Part shown: piece by piece, positions 32,478 to 41,767 of the stretch
How the letters are laid out: the number at the start of each line of letters is the position of its first letter
How positions within the stretch are numbered: position 1 is the stretch's first letter
Source: Idiomarinaceae bacterium
GTDB taxonomy: Bacteria; Pseudomonadota; Gammaproteobacteria; Enterobacterales; Alteromonadaceae
Length of the DNA stretch: 64,000 bases
Direction of reading: 5' to 3'
Assembly (NCBI GenBank): GCA_002685255.1
Contig: NYWU01000034.1
Coordinates: forward strand, 1 to 64,000
Translations under genes and position numbers: made by a program
Notes under the pieces: model-generated
Databases searched by the model: none
What the model saw: the letters and a program-made list of their open reading frames with translations, nothing else
Told to the model about the DNA's origin: nothing

Positions 32478-33965
32478 TTACGACATGGCAAATAGCTGAA
32501 TAAACTCATCAGCTGCGAGGTCTTTGGTCGCTGATGAGTCATCACACTGAGCCATGATACGGTGTGCCCGTTCGGAAGGAAAACAAGTCTTCAGATTAGC
32601 TAAAAATTTAGATTTCAGCACTTTCATACCTTCTTCTCTGCGCTTGCGATGCCCAATAGGATACTCAACAACCACCTGTTCTGTTTTCGAACCGTCTTTA
32701 AAAAAGACCTGCACCGCATTGGCAATCGAACGTTTATCTGGATCGAGATAGTCGGCACTAAAAGACTCTTTTTCCGAAACCTCCATTAACTCACGCAACT
32801 GGTCGATTTCTGGATGCTGCTCATGAAAACTATCTTCGTAGTGATCAGCGTTAAGTTCACCATACGCTAAACATACGGCCGTCATATATTGTAAGCAATG
32901 ATCGCGGTCAGCGGGGTTATTCAGCGCGCCTCGTTTTGAAATAATTCGAATGGCAGACTCATGAGTAGTGATTTCGATGCGTTCAATTGCGTCTAAGCGC
33001 CCTTTTACCTGATCATGTAGTTTTATCGCAGCCTCGCACGCAGTTTGGGCGTGGAATTCAGCAGGAAAACTCAGTTTAAACAGAATGTTTTCCATCACAT
33101 AACAGCCGTAATCTCGTTCAAAGAGGAAACGTCGTTCGTTTTCTGGCTTTATCTGTTGGTCACGATTGGTTTTGCTAAATAGCACGTCGTAGAATCCCCA
33201 TTGTGGCGCTGATAGCGCGCCTGGAATTCCCATTTCACCCCTTAATGCGATATCAGCCAGTCTAATGGCCCGTCCGCAGGCATCACCTGCCGCCCACGAT
33301 TTACGCGAGCCTGCATTCGGGGCGTGGCGATAAGTTCGCAGCGCGTGCCCATCGACCCATGCATGTGACAAAGCGACTTCTATTTGCTGCTGACTGCCTC
33401 CCATGAGCCACGTAGCTACAGCCGTGCTTGCGACCTTGACCAATAGAACGTGATCCAAGCCAACACGGTTAAAACTGTTTTTGATGGCCAAGTTGCCTTG
33501 TATTTCGTGCGCTTTAATCATTGCTTCAAGCACGGTATCTAACCCCACAGGGGCTTTACCTGTCGCGCGATTTTGCTGGCTCACGAAGTCAGCTACAGCG
33601 AGAATTGCCCCAAGATTGTCCGAGGGGTGCCCCCACTCTGCAGCAAGCCATGTGTCGTTATAATCAAGCCACCGTATAATACAGCCGATATCCCAAGCGG
33701 CTTTCTCTGGATCGAGTTTAAAATGGGTGCCGGGAACACGCACCTGCCCTGCACTCGCATCAAGCCCTAAACGTGGACCCAGATGCTTCGTGCATTCTGG
33801 ATAGCGCAATGCCAACAATCCACACCCGAGTGAATCAAGTAAACACGCGTATGCTGTATCCTTAGCTTCTTGACTCGCTGTCAGTGGCTGTGAAACGTAA
33901 CTCGCAATTTCCTTTATTTCGCTATCAAAATCGGGGCGTTCGTTACTATCGAATTGATCAGACAC
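32478..33965 (-). CDS. prpD: MmgE/PrpD-family protein (2-methylcitrate dehydratase-like)
   Basis: A 495-residue cytoplasmic MmgE/PrpD protein. It shows RWLDYNDTWLAAEWGHPSDNLGAILAVADF, AGDACGRAIRLADIALRGEMGIPGALSAPQWGFYDV, and KLSFPAEFHAQTACEAA as in bacterial PrpD (483 aa), which dehydrates 2-methylcitrate to 2-methylaconitate in propionate breakdown. No prpB, prpC, acnD or prpR is nearby, so the usual operon context is missing. The family call is firm; the exact substrate is less so. A terminator upstream isolates it from the tatD operon. Confidence 0.8.
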   Translation of the reverse strand: MSDQFDSNERPDFDSEIKEIASYVSQPLTASQEAKDTAYACLLDSLGCGLLALRYPECTKHLGPRLGLDASAGQVRVPGTHFKLDPEKAAWDIGCIIRWLDYNDTWLAAEWGHPSDNLGAILAVADFVSQQNRATGKAPVGLDTVLEAMIKAHEIQGNLAIKNSFNRVGLDHVLLVKVASTAVATWLMGGSQQQIEVALSHAWVDGHALRTYRHAPNAGSRKSWAAGDACGRAIRLADIALRGEMGIPGALSAPQWGFYDVLFSKTNRDQQIKPENERRFLFERDYGCYVMENILFKLSFPAEFHAQTACEAAIKLHDQVKGRLDAIERIEITTHESAIRIISKRGALNNPADRDHCLQYMTAVCLAYGELNADHYEDSFHEQHPEIDQLRELMEVSEKESFSADYLDPDKRSIANAVQVFFKDGSKTEQVVVEYPIGHRKRREEGMKVLKSKFLANLKTCFPSERAHRIMAQCDDSSATKDLAADEFIQLFAMS

Positions 33966-34037
33966 GAGGAACCTCCTTGCTATTGTTGTATCTTGTCATA
34001 CGAGTACCTGGTGTGATTCGATCGCCCAAAATCGGCT

Positions 34038-34071
34038 AAAAAAAACCCGGAGCAAACCTTTCGCTCCGGGT
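34038..34071 (-). terminator. Rho-independent terminator of the pabC-to-tatD unit
   Basis: On the leftward strand a 9-bp stem (ACCCGGAGC/GCTCCGGGT, 34063-34071 and 34045-34053) with a 9-nt loop is followed by a run of seven T (34038-34044). It lies ~190 bp after tatD and before the prpD-like gene. Confidence 0.85.
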
Positions 34072-34130
34072 ATAGGGGAATGGCTCATGGGATGAGCCGT
34101 GCGCTAATCAAAATAACAACTGACTAAAAA
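34038..34130 (-). ncRNA. Possible 3'-UTR-derived small RNA downstream of tatD
   Basis: The 292-bp gap between the prpD-like and tatD genes holds no gene. On the leftward strand it has a TATAAC at 34137-34142, a 7-bp perfect hairpin with a 3-nt loop (GGCTCAT/ATGAGCC, 34082-34098), and then the strong terminator at 34038-34071. A transcript of ~93 nt could start near 34130. No good -35 is visible, so processing from the tatD message is equally possible. Confidence 0.25.
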
Positions 34131-34257
34131 GTAGTCGTTATAGTTTAGTCTAGAACAGATTTTGGAAAGATCTAATGATTTTTTAAAATTTTTAAAAACC
34201 CATTAAATCAACAGCTTAATTAGGTGAGGCCCAAGTGGCTAACACTATACCCCAAGC

Positions 34258-35049
34258 TTATGCACAGCCTTTAAACAGGTTGTAAAAATTCTGAGTGGTG
34301 ACCCGAGCAACCTCTTCTAACGTGATACCTTTAGTGTCAGCGACACATTTTGCAACATCGGTTACGTACGCAGGTTGATTTTGCTTTCCCCTGTGCGGCA
34401 CAGGTGCTAGCCACGGACTATCTGTTTCTATTAGCAATCTTTCAAGCGGTAGTGCTTTAACGACATCTCTTAACGCCTCAGCATTACGGAAACTCGCAAT
34501 ACCTGAAATTGATATGTAAAAACCAAGCTCATCAATGGCACGCTCTGCCATCTCAAGCGTTTCCGTAAAACAGTGTAATACCCCACCACAACGCTCAGCG
34601 TGTCCATTGTTAAGCAAAGCCAGAGTATCTTCCCGTGCATCCCGGGTATGAATAATCAAAGGCTTATTCAGCTCAACAGCCACATCAATATGAGTTGCAA
34701 AGCTTTGTTGTTGTACGGCTTTACTATCAGCATCGTAGAAATAGTCGAGTCCTGTTTCGCCTATAGCAACCACACGTGACTCACTCGATAGCTGTTTTAG
34801 GTGAGCGTGCATTTGATCGAGTGGCGTTTTGTTGTCGCCGACATATAAAGGATGTAAGCCACAAGAAATACTTACGTCTTCAAACTCCGCTACGGTATCG
34901 CGCATATGCGGAAAATCCTCAAGCGTGACATTAACACAGAGAATTTTCTCAACTTGCTGTGCACGCGCGTTATCAACCACTTGCTGTAGCGTTAAACCGA
35001 CTTTGGCAGGATCAATTTTATCCAGATGGCAATGGGAGTCGACAAACAT
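34258..35049 (-). CDS. ycfH: TatD-family metal-dependent hydrolase YcfH
   Basis: A 263-residue TIM-barrel metallohydrolase. Metal ligands are seen in VDSHCHLD, GETGLDYFYD, LIIHTRDAREDT, LHCFTE and ETDSPWLAPVPHRGKQNQP. TatD-family members are 3'-5' DNases or D-aminoacyl-type hydrolases; YcfH itself is little studied. The position after holB and a PilZ-like gene is the conserved location of ycfH. Last gene of the unit. Confidence 0.92.
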   Translation of the reverse strand: MFVDSHCHLDKIDPAKVGLTLQQVVDNARAQQVEKILCVNVTLEDFPHMRDTVAEFEDVSISCGLHPLYVGDNKTPLDQMHAHLKQLSSESRVVAIGETGLDYFYDADSKAVQQQSFATHIDVAVELNKPLIIHTRDAREDTLALLNNGHAERCGGVLHCFTETLEMAERAIDELGFYISISGIASFRNAEALRDVVKALPLERLLIETDSPWLAPVPHRGKQNQPAYVTDVAKCVADTKGITLEEVARVTTQNFYNLFKGCA

Positions 35050-35064
35050 TCTTGCTCCTAACGA

Positions 35065-35391
35065 CTAAAATAACTGAGTCAGAATAGTACCACAGATTTG
35101 CCGATAGGGCTGAATCAAAGCCATACAGCGTAAGCGAAGTAAAGCTTCTTGCTCATCAATTATAAGTCCTACTAAACAGTGACCATCGATACCAACGAGT
35201 GAGCTTCCAACCACCAGCTTTCCGTTAAAAGGGGCTAATCCGTCAGGGAGCATAACCGATACTCGCAAGCGTTCTGCCGGCAGCTGCCGAACGCGACACC
35301 ACAGCATCAGCAAAGTATCAATGGGGGAAATATGGCGGGCTAAGCTTTCGGGGGTATCAAAGCGATAATTAAGTTGTGGGATCACCTGCAT
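35065..35391 (-). CDS. PilZ-domain-like protein
   Basis: A 108-residue protein between holB and tatD, the place where many gammaproteobacteria encode the type IV pilus protein PilZ. The segment RLRVSVMLPDGLAPFNGKLVVGSS followed by CLVGLIIDEQEALLRLRCMALI is compatible with the PilZ beta-barrel and final helix. The c-di-GMP motif RxxxR...(D/N)xSxxG is not seen, which is also true of the classical PilZ. Identification rests more on position and pattern than on clear similarity. The start overlaps the end of holB by 23 bp. Confidence 0.55.
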   Translation of the reverse strand: MQVIPQLNYRFDTPESLARHISPIDTLLMLWCRVRQLPAERLRVSVMLPDGLAPFNGKLVVGSSLVGIDGHCLVGLIIDEQEALLRLRCMALIQPYRQICGTILTQLF

Positions 35392-36241
35392 CCGCTTGCG
35401 TCCAAGTTAACCATTGGTTTTGCAAGATTATAGCGAGGTTTAACCCACGTGCTTGAGTCGATAACTGCCTTAATTGTCGGAGCTCACTTATTTTTTGATC
35501 GATTGGCTGCACTGATGATAAACCGTTGATAACGACTGTTCGGTAACTATCGTAAAGTTCAGGAAACGTTAGTTGTGCAAGAGGTGCGGCTGCATGTACT
35601 TTCCAAAGATCGATCAACACGTGTTCGCTCACGTCAATCCACTGTAACGCGTTTTGTTTTGCACCCAGCGTAGGAAAAGGTGCTTGTTTGTCGATTGCCC
35701 GAAGAACCTGCTGTGCGAGCGCTTGTTGTTCCTCGGAATGCTCTTTAGGAAACGATATCGTTAGCCATTGCATGCGGCTGCGTAATGTTGCCAAAATGCG
35801 CTCTGGCTGCTGCACAGTTAGTAACCAGACGACATCCTCGGGCGGCTCTTCGAGCATCTTTAGAATCGCGTTGGAAGCTTGCTCCGTCATACGATCCATG
35901 GCCTCAAGGTAAATTACCCTGCGCCCGCCCTGGTTAGCTGTTTGATGAATGAATCGTGTTAAACGGCGTACTTCATCAACACCTAACGTACTTTGCTTAT
36001 CATCGACTTTAAATTCAATAATATCTGGGTGGTTATTCGCTTTTCGTAAGAGACAGGCCTTACACTCGCCACAGGCGCGTTTGCCAGGCTTTCGACACAG
36101 CAATAACGATATGAATTCTTGTGCAAACGCCGCTGTTCCATACTCGGGCGCATGCTTAAAGTAATAAGCATGAGAAAGGCGTTGAGACTGAAAAGCGGCC
36201 AACAGCTGTTGCCAAGGTGTTCGCATCCAAGGAAAAGCCAT
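35369..36241 (-). CDS. holB: DNA polymerase III subunit delta' HolB
   Basis: A 290-residue clamp-loader subunit. Domain I (residues ~1-165) is AAA+-like but with the degenerate nucleotide site normal for delta'. The zinc cysteines are in CRKPGKRACGECKACLL, and the region AMDRMTEQASNAILKMLEEPPE and LRSRMQWL match the family, including the SRC-like sensor degenerated to RSRMQ. The start codon overlaps the tmk stop by one base (TAATG), so translation is coupled. Confidence 0.93.
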   Translation of the reverse strand: MAFPWMRTPWQQLLAAFQSQRLSHAYYFKHAPEYGTAAFAQEFISLLLCRKPGKRACGECKACLLRKANNHPDIIEFKVDDKQSTLGVDEVRRLTRFIHQTANQGGRRVIYLEAMDRMTEQASNAILKMLEEPPEDVVWLLTVQQPERILATLRSRMQWLTISFPKEHSEEQQALAQQVLRAIDKQAPFPTLGAKQNALQWIDVSEHVLIDLWKVHAAAPLAQLTFPELYDSYRTVVINGLSSVQPIDQKISELRQLRQLSTQARGLNLAIILQNQWLTWTQADAGDPTT

Positions 36242-36858
36242 TAGAACAAGTGCTCCTCTAAAGCTCGCAGAATAGCTTGATGAACTTTAAGCATTTCTTG
36301 ATTGGCATTAATAATGACAATATTGGGGTCCCGTTTAGCTAGTTCCAAATACCGCGCACGCGTGCGTCGAAAAAACTCAATATCCTCTTCTTCGATTCGA
36401 TCCAACTCACCGCGGCCACGGGCGCGTTGCAAACCCGTTTCTTCGTCCACATCCAGATACAGGGTCAGATCCGGTGCAAACGAACCGAGTGCAATCGTTT
36501 TCAGTTGTTTAAGCAGGTCAGCACCGAGTTCACGTCCACCGCCTTGATACGCTTGTGATGATAAGTCGTGACGATCGCCTATCACCCAAACACCATCCGT
36601 TAACGCAGGTTCAATGACCGTTTTTACCAGTTGTACGCGGCTTGCGTACATAAGTAATAATTCTGTCGCAGGTTGCACCTGCTCTTCCCAACGTTGCTTC
36701 ACAAGCTCACGAATGGCTTCAGCCATCGGCGTTCCGCCTGGTTCACGTACGGTTTCAGTGCGAATACCCTTGGCCTGAAGATGGCTTACGATACTTGCAA
36801 TAGCCGAGCTTTTGCCTGCACCCTCTAAGCCTTCGATTACAACAAATTTCCCTTCCAT
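36241..36858 (-). CDS. tmk: Thymidylate kinase
   Basis: A 205-residue kinase making dTDP from dTMP. The P-loop is GLEGAGKSS, the DRX motif VIGDRHDLSSQAYQGGGRE, and the lid LQRARGRGELDRIEEEDIEFFRRTR. Size matches the usual ~210 aa. Between mltG (20 bp) and holB, as in E. coli. Confidence 0.96.
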   Translation of the reverse strand: MEGKFVVIEGLEGAGKSSAIASIVSHLQAKGIRTETVREPGGTPMAEAIRELVKQRWEEQVQPATELLLMYASRVQLVKTVIEPALTDGVWVIGDRHDLSSQAYQGGGRELGADLLKQLKTIALGSFAPDLTLYLDVDEETGLQRARGRGELDRIEEEDIEFFRRTRARYLELAKRDPNIVIINANQEMLKVHQAILRALEEHLF

Positions 36859-36878
36859 TTAAACATCTTTCCTATTGG

Positions 36879-37883
36879 CTATTCGGTATCTTGATTGAGC
36901 TGATAACGGCGCACAGCCCGTTGGTGCTGCTCTAATGTCTCAGAGAATACATGCTCGCCCTGCTTATTGGCTACAAAATAAAAGTAGTCGGATGGCACGG
37001 GTTGAGCGGCCGCGCGCACAGCCGCTTCGCTTGGAATGGCGATAGGCGTTGGCGGTAAGCCATCGATCCGATACGTATTATAGGGCGTTTTTTCTCTCAA
37101 ATGCGCACGCGTAAGATTACCATCAAAGTCATCAATACCGTAAATCGTTGTCGGATCAGACTGCAAACGCATGCCGACACGCAACCGATTATGGAACACA
37201 CTAGAAACCAAATCTCGCTCGCCCGACAGGCCGGTTTCCTTTTCGATAATCGACGCTAAGATGAGCAGCTCGTAGGGCGAGTCCACTTCACATCGGGGAT
37301 TACGCTGTTGCCACGCCTCGTTCACGATAGTTTTCATTTTATCATGTGCTCGGCGTAAAATTGAGCGATCGGTTTCATGTGCACGATAGTGGTAAGTTTC
37401 TGGATAAAACCACCCCTCAGCCGATGCTTGCTCAATCCCCATAATTACCGACAATTCATCCACACCGTCAATTGTGTGCTTCATATATTCCGCTCTATTC
37501 AGCTGCGTCATCCATTGGGTTATGGTCTGACCCTCTATCAAAGTGATACTGAACAAAGCTTCTTCATTATTCTTGATTCGACTCCATAGCGATAGCCACG
37601 AGTCATTGGAGGATAAACGGTAAACGCCGGCCGGCAGCCGATCCACTCCAACTAGAAATTGGCTTAAACGATAGTCAAGTTCACTAAAATCGCGGTTAAA
37701 ACGTGAATTAACTCGACTGACAATCGAGCGAGCAGTATCGCCTACAGCGACTTCAAACACATCATCATTACCTGCTGATGCAAGCGGTTGAGCCAGCCGC
37801 CATTGGGTTAATGCGAATACCGCGGCTGACATCAAGACAACGAGACATAAAAATAAAGTTAGGAATTTAAGCGCACGTTTCAT
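36879..37883 (-). CDS. mltG: Endolytic peptidoglycan transglycosylase MltG
   Basis: A ~334-residue YceG-family enzyme that cuts nascent glycan strands at the inner membrane. One N-terminal membrane helix (residues ~7-27) precedes a LysM-like part and the catalytic domain, with the presumed catalytic E214 in LASIIEKETGLSGER. Downstream VFHNRLRVGMRLQSDPTTIYG and TPYNTYRIDGLPPTPIAIP are family hallmarks. ATG 37883 is preferred over an adjacent in-frame TTG 37886. It overlaps the end of pabC by 17 bp. Confidence 0.94.
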   Translation of the reverse strand: MKRALKFLTLFLCLVVLMSAAVFALTQWRLAQPLASAGNDDVFEVAVGDTARSIVSRVNSRFNRDFSELDYRLSQFLVGVDRLPAGVYRLSSNDSWLSLWSRIKNNEEALFSITLIEGQTITQWMTQLNRAEYMKHTIDGVDELSVIMGIEQASAEGWFYPETYHYRAHETDRSILRRAHDKMKTIVNEAWQQRNPRCEVDSPYELLILASIIEKETGLSGERDLVSSVFHNRLRVGMRLQSDPTTIYGIDDFDGNLTRAHLREKTPYNTYRIDGLPPTPIAIPSEAAVRAAAQPVPSDYFYFVANKQGEHVFSETLEQHQRAVRRYQLNQDTE

Positions 37884-38655
37884 CAATAAATGCTTTTAGA
37901 TCGACCGGTATTTGAGTATTGATTACCTTATCATGTATTTGCGATACAGGAATCACTCCCTTTACCGAATTGGTGATAAACATCGAACTCACAGAACATA
38001 AATCAGCCACTTTCGCTTCTATAATGTTAAGCGCGGGGAGCAACTCACGTTCGATTATCGCTTCTCTCATGACGCCCGCGACACCACAACGATCGAGCTT
38101 AGGTGTATACCAGACCCCATCAGCATACCAAAATAGATTACCTTGAATCGCTTCGGTAACGTAACCATTACTTGAACACACAATGAAGTCATCAAAACTC
38201 GCGGATTTAAGTTCTTTATGGAGCAGTACCTGTTCGAGTCGATTGAGTGTTTTTAAACCCGCCAACAGCGGCTGCTCTCCAAGCCGAGTCTCCGCTACAG
38301 CCACTTTAACCGCCGAGTTGTTCAGCTGAGGTCTTGTTGATGTTGTTAAATACCAATTAGGGTGACAGTCTGATGGCAAACGATAGCCCTGACGACTATT
38401 CCCTCGCGTGATAATAATCTTAGCTACACCCGTTACGTGCTCCCGACAAGCCGCTAACAGGCTGTCCTCGATTGTTTTTAGTAGCCTGTCAGGTAACGGT
38501 ATCTCGAGTCGCTCGCTAGCAGCAATTAAACGCTGTTTATGATAGGGCCATAATTGAGGCTGCTGATGTTTGAACAGGATCGTCGTGAAATGTCCATCAC
38601 CGAATTGAAGACCACGATCAAATCCCTTATCCGCATCGTAGAGTGTATCAAACAT
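37867..38655 (-). CDS. pabC: Aminodeoxychorismate lyase PabC
   Basis: A 262-residue fold-type IV PLP enzyme releasing p-aminobenzoate from aminodeoxychorismate for folate. RGLQFGDGHFTTILF near the N-terminus, the PLP lysine (about K135) in AGLKTLNRLEQVLLHKEL, and GYVTEAIQGNLFWYADG are as in E. coli PabC. First gene of the pabC-mltG-tmk-holB-pilZ-like-tatD series; a terminator at 38701-38724 separates it from acpP, so it probably has its own promoter. Confidence 0.92.
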   Translation of the reverse strand: MFDTLYDADKGFDRGLQFGDGHFTTILFKHQQPQLWPYHKQRLIAASERLEIPLPDRLLKTIEDSLLAACREHVTGVAKIIITRGNSRQGYRLPSDCHPNWYLTTSTRPQLNNSAVKVAVAETRLGEQPLLAGLKTLNRLEQVLLHKELKSASFDDFIVCSSNGYVTEAIQGNLFWYADGVWYTPKLDRCGVAGVMREAIIERELLPALNIIEAKVADLCSVSSMFITNSVKGVIPVSQIHDKVINTQIPVDLKAFIDETCA

Positions 38656-38700
38656 AAACCAAGCCTCGGCTGTGTAACGTACTCTCGTAAATTTTCACAT

Positions 38701-38724
38701 AAAAAAGGCGGCCATAGGCCGCCC
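38701..38724 (-). terminator. Rho-independent terminator after acpP
   Basis: On the leftward strand GGCGGCC (38717-38723), loop TAT, GGCCGCC (38707-38713) is followed by six T (38701-38706). It lies 28 bp after acpP and would end the plsX-fab-acpP transcript. Confidence 0.88.
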
Positions 38725-38752
38725 TTTCGGTATTACAGCTAACTGCGTGTAA

Positions 38753-38992
38753 TTAGTCGTCAGAGTGCGACTTAACGTAATCGATTGCAGCTTGAACAGT
38801 TTTGATCTTCTCTGCTTCTTCATCAGGAATCTCAGTTTCAAACTCTTCTTCAAGCGCCATAACCAATTCTACTGTATCAAGTGAATCAGCACCTAAGTCA
38901 TTTTCGAAAGAAGCTTCTGGTTTAACTTCTTCTTCTTTAACACCTAGTTGCTCGATGATGATTTTTTTTACGCGTTCTTCGATAGTGCTCAT
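38753..38992 (-). CDS. acpP: Acyl carrier protein
   Basis: A 79-residue acidic four-helix protein. S37 in [15 protein letters not shown] is the phosphopantetheine attachment site. It carries the growing acyl chain for FabD, FabH, FabG, PlsX and, in this organism, BioC. AAGGA precedes the ATG. A 119-bp gap after fabG probably holds an extra promoter giving the high expression needed. Confidence 0.98.
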   Translation of the reverse strand: MSTIEERVKKIIIEQLGVKEEEVKPEASFENDLGADSLDTVELVMALEEEFETEIPDEEAEKIKTVQAAIDYVKSHSDD

Positions 38993-39111
38993 GATTATAA
39001 AATCCTTAAATAGTCTTCACGAGTGTCAAAATTTTCGGCTAGTTTAGTGAAACCAACGCGAAATATAAAGTAAAAATTTAAAAATATCCTAGAGGTCATA
39101 CCCCTTGGACT

Positions 39112-39849
39112 TTACACCATGGCCATACCACCATTCACGTGAATGGTTTCGCCAGTGATATAAGCGGCGCCCTTGCTCGCTAAAAATACTACGGCAGAGG
39201 CAATTTCTTCCGGCTGACCCAAACGCTCTGCTGGAATATTAGCATAGATCGCCTGTTTCTGATCATCCGTTAATGCTTTGGTCATATCGGTGTCGATAAA
39301 TCCAGGCGCGACACAGTTTACGGTAATACCGCGCGCGGCTACTTCTTTAGCCAATGATTTTGAGAAGCCCACCAAACCCGCTTTTGCTGCACAATAATTG
39401 ACTTGTCCAGGGTTACCAGTCGTACCCACAACTGAACTGATATTGATGATGCGACCGTGACGGCGCTTCATCATGCCACGAATAACCAGTTTGCAGATTC
39501 GGAATACAGCAGTCAGGTTAGTATCGATGACTGCGCTCCAGTCGTCTTCCTTCATTCGCATCATCAGGTTGTCACGGGTGATCCCCGCATTATTGACGAG
39601 GATATCGATTTTTCCATGCGTCTTTTCAATATCTTTAATTTTTTCGGCAAGCTCGTCGACTTCGTTGACGTTTAATGCGAGTCCTTGGCCCTTGTCGCCA
39701 AGATAATCAGAAATTGATTCAGCGCCTTTGTCACTGGTCGCCGTACCAATAACAAAAGCACCTTGCGCTGCTAATTGTTCAGCAATTTTGCGGCCGATGC
39801 CACGACTCGCACCTGTAACCAGAGCAACTTGTTCATTTAATGAAAACAT
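39112..39849 (-). CDS. fabG: 3-oxoacyl-ACP reductase FabG
   Basis: A 245-residue short-chain dehydrogenase making the first reduction of each elongation cycle with NADPH. Cofactor loop GASRGIGR near residue 13, NNAG at 86-89, and the catalytic residues Ser138/139, Tyr152 and Lys156 in the NISSVVG...NYCAAKAGLVG stretch. The position between fabD and acpP confirms FabG rather than another SDR. Confidence 0.97.
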   Translation of the reverse strand: MFSLNEQVALVTGASRGIGRKIAEQLAAQGAFVIGTATSDKGAESISDYLGDKGQGLALNVNEVDELAEKIKDIEKTHGKIDILVNNAGITRDNLMMRMKEDDWSAVIDTNLTAVFRICKLVIRGMMKRRHGRIINISSVVGTTGNPGQVNYCAAKAGLVGFSKSLAKEVAARGITVNCVAPGFIDTDMTKALTDDQKQAIYANIPAERLGQPEEIASAVVFLASKGAAYITGETIHVNGGMAMV

Positions 39850-39864
39850 GGTCTACCTCTTTAC

Positions 39865-40785
39865 TTATTCAGTAGTAAAAGCTTCGGGCGTATTGAGTGC
39901 TTGGCACCCAAAGGCTTTGGTAATTCGCTTTGAAAGGCCTGTGAGTACTTTCCCAGGGCCCACTTCATAGGCTGCTTGGACATCCATATCGGTCAGCTTT
40001 TCGACCGTTTCGGTCCAACGAACGGGAAAATACAGTTGGCGCACTAGCGCATCTTTTATCGCCTCCGGATCGTCATTAACCGTAACATCAACATTATTAA
40101 TTACAGCACATGACGCTGGTTTAAAGGTCACCGATTTTAGCGCGGACATTAATTGCTCAGCAGCGGGTTTCATCAGCTCACAGTGTGACGGAACACTCAC
40201 TGGCAACGGAAGTACACGTTTCGCACCTGCTTCTTTAAGCAATTCGCTCGCACGCGCAACTGCATTGCGATGACCCGCAATCACTACTTGGCCAGGTGAG
40301 TTGTAATTTACCGGAGTTACCACCTCATCATCGGCTGCTTTTTGACATAACTCAGCAATGACCTCGTCATCCAATCCAATGACTGCCGCCATCGCACCCT
40401 CGCCCGGTGCCACTGCGTTCTGCATTGCCTCACCGCGTAATGCGACTAGACGAACGGCATCACGAAATTCAAGCACGCCTGCACAGGTTAATGCCGAATA
40501 CTCGCCTAAGCTATGACCAGCCATCACGGTGGGTTGATGTAACCCTTTCTCCTGCGCTAAGCGAAACAGCGCGACACTCGCTGTTAACAACAGCGGTTGA
40601 GTAATACGCGTATCATTAAGTTTTTCCTCAGGCCCGTCTTGCGCTATGGTCCATAAATCATAGCCCAACTCCTCAGACGCTTCCGCAAAGGTTGCCTGAA
40701 TCACCGCATGTTCTTGAGCAAGGTCAGCAAGCATCCCCTGAGATTGAGATCCTTGACCCGGAAATACATAAGCAATTTTTGTCAT
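39865..40785 (-). CDS. fabD: Malonyl-CoA:ACP transacylase FabD
   Basis: A 306-residue transacylase loading malonate onto ACP. The nucleophile S92 is in MAGHSLGEYSALT, the catalytic H201 in VSVPSHCELM, and PGQGSQSQGML near residue 9 is the oxyanion-hole loop. It lies 8 bp after fabH and 15 bp before fabG. Confidence 0.97.
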   Translation of the reverse strand: MTKIAYVFPGQGSQSQGMLADLAQEHAVIQATFAEASEELGYDLWTIAQDGPEEKLNDTRITQPLLLTASVALFRLAQEKGLHQPTVMAGHSLGEYSALTCAGVLEFRDAVRLVALRGEAMQNAVAPGEGAMAAVIGLDDEVIAELCQKAADDEVVTPVNYNSPGQVVIAGHRNAVARASELLKEAGAKRVLPLPVSVPSHCELMKPAAEQLMSALKSVTFKPASCAVINNVDVTVNDDPEAIKDALVRQLYFPVRWTETVEKLTDMDVQAAYEVGPGKVLTGLSKRITKAFGCQALNTPEAFTTE

Positions 40786-40793
40786 AGTGTCCT

Positions 40794-41756
40794 CTAAAAT
40801 TTAACCAACGCGGAACCCCACGCGAAGCCGCCGCCAAACGCTTCTAAAAGTAAATTGTCGCCGCGCTTAACACGGCCATCACGCACTGCCACATCGAGTG
40901 CGATAGGCACCGAAGCAGCCGAAGTGTTGCCTGTTTTATCGAGTGTTATAATGACCTGCGACATCGGCAGTTTCAATTTTTTGGCGGTTGCTTTGATAAT
41001 TCTTAAGTTTGCCTGATGAGGAATTAACCAATCCAACTGGTCAGGACTCATATCATTGTCAGCTAAGGTATCAGTTACCAACCGACTCAACTTGTCGACT
41101 GCGACACGGAATACCTCATTGCCTTTCATGTACATCCAGCCACCGCGCTCAGATTCGTCTGTGCTTCTATTTGGTTGCGCAGCCCCCAATAAATGAGCGA
41201 ATTCACCGGCACTGGCTAGATGAGTTGAGAGAATACCCGCTTCAGCGCTACTTTCAAGTACCACAGCGCCCGCGCCGTCACCAAATAAAACCAACGTATT
41301 ACGGTCTTCGGGATGGCACAGCCGCGCTAACACATCGCTACCAATAACTAAAACACGTTGATGTTGTCCGGTTTTAATATATTGATCAGCTACACTGAGT
41401 GCGAAAATAAAACCTGAGCACGCAGCTCCGACATCAAACGCAGGTGTTTCTGTTATCCCTAGCAAGGCTTGAATTTCACAGGCTGCACTTGGGAATGCAT
41501 AATCTGCAGACGTCGTTGCTACAACGATCATATCGATATCATTTGCGGAGATATTGGCGGCATCTAGCGCTTTTCGTGCTGCTGCTGCGCCCATCGAGGC
41601 CACGCCTTCATCAACACTTGCAATGCGGCGTTCTTTTATACCTGTGCGCTCTGTAATCCATTCGTCAGAGGTATCGACTTGTCGACTTAAGTCGTCGTTC
41701 GTGCGTCGCTGGTTCGGGAGATAATGCCCAGTACCGGCGATTTTTGAATACGTCAT
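40794..41756 (-). CDS. fabH: 3-oxoacyl-ACP synthase III FabH
   Basis: A 320-residue condensing enzyme starting fatty acid synthesis from acetyl-CoA and malonyl-ACP. The catalytic triad is C113 ([12 protein letters not shown]), H247 ([11 protein letters not shown]) and N277 ([11 protein letters not shown]). Length and motif spacing match E. coli FabH (317 aa). It follows plsX by 11 bp. Confidence 0.97.
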   Translation of the reverse strand: MTYSKIAGTGHYLPNQRRTNDDLSRQVDTSDEWITERTGIKERRIASVDEGVASMGAAAARKALDAANISANDIDMIVVATTSADYAFPSAACEIQALLGITETPAFDVGAACSGFIFALSVADQYIKTGQHQRVLVIGSDVLARLCHPEDRNTLVLFGDGAGAVVLESSAEAGILSTHLASAGEFAHLLGAAQPNRSTDESERGGWMYMKGNEVFRVAVDKLSRLVTDTLADNDMSPDQLDWLIPHQANLRIIKATAKKLKLPMSQVIITLDKTGNTSAASVPIALDVAVRDGRVKRGDNLLLEAFGGGFAWGSALVKF

Positions 41757-41767
41757 AAAATGGGTGC

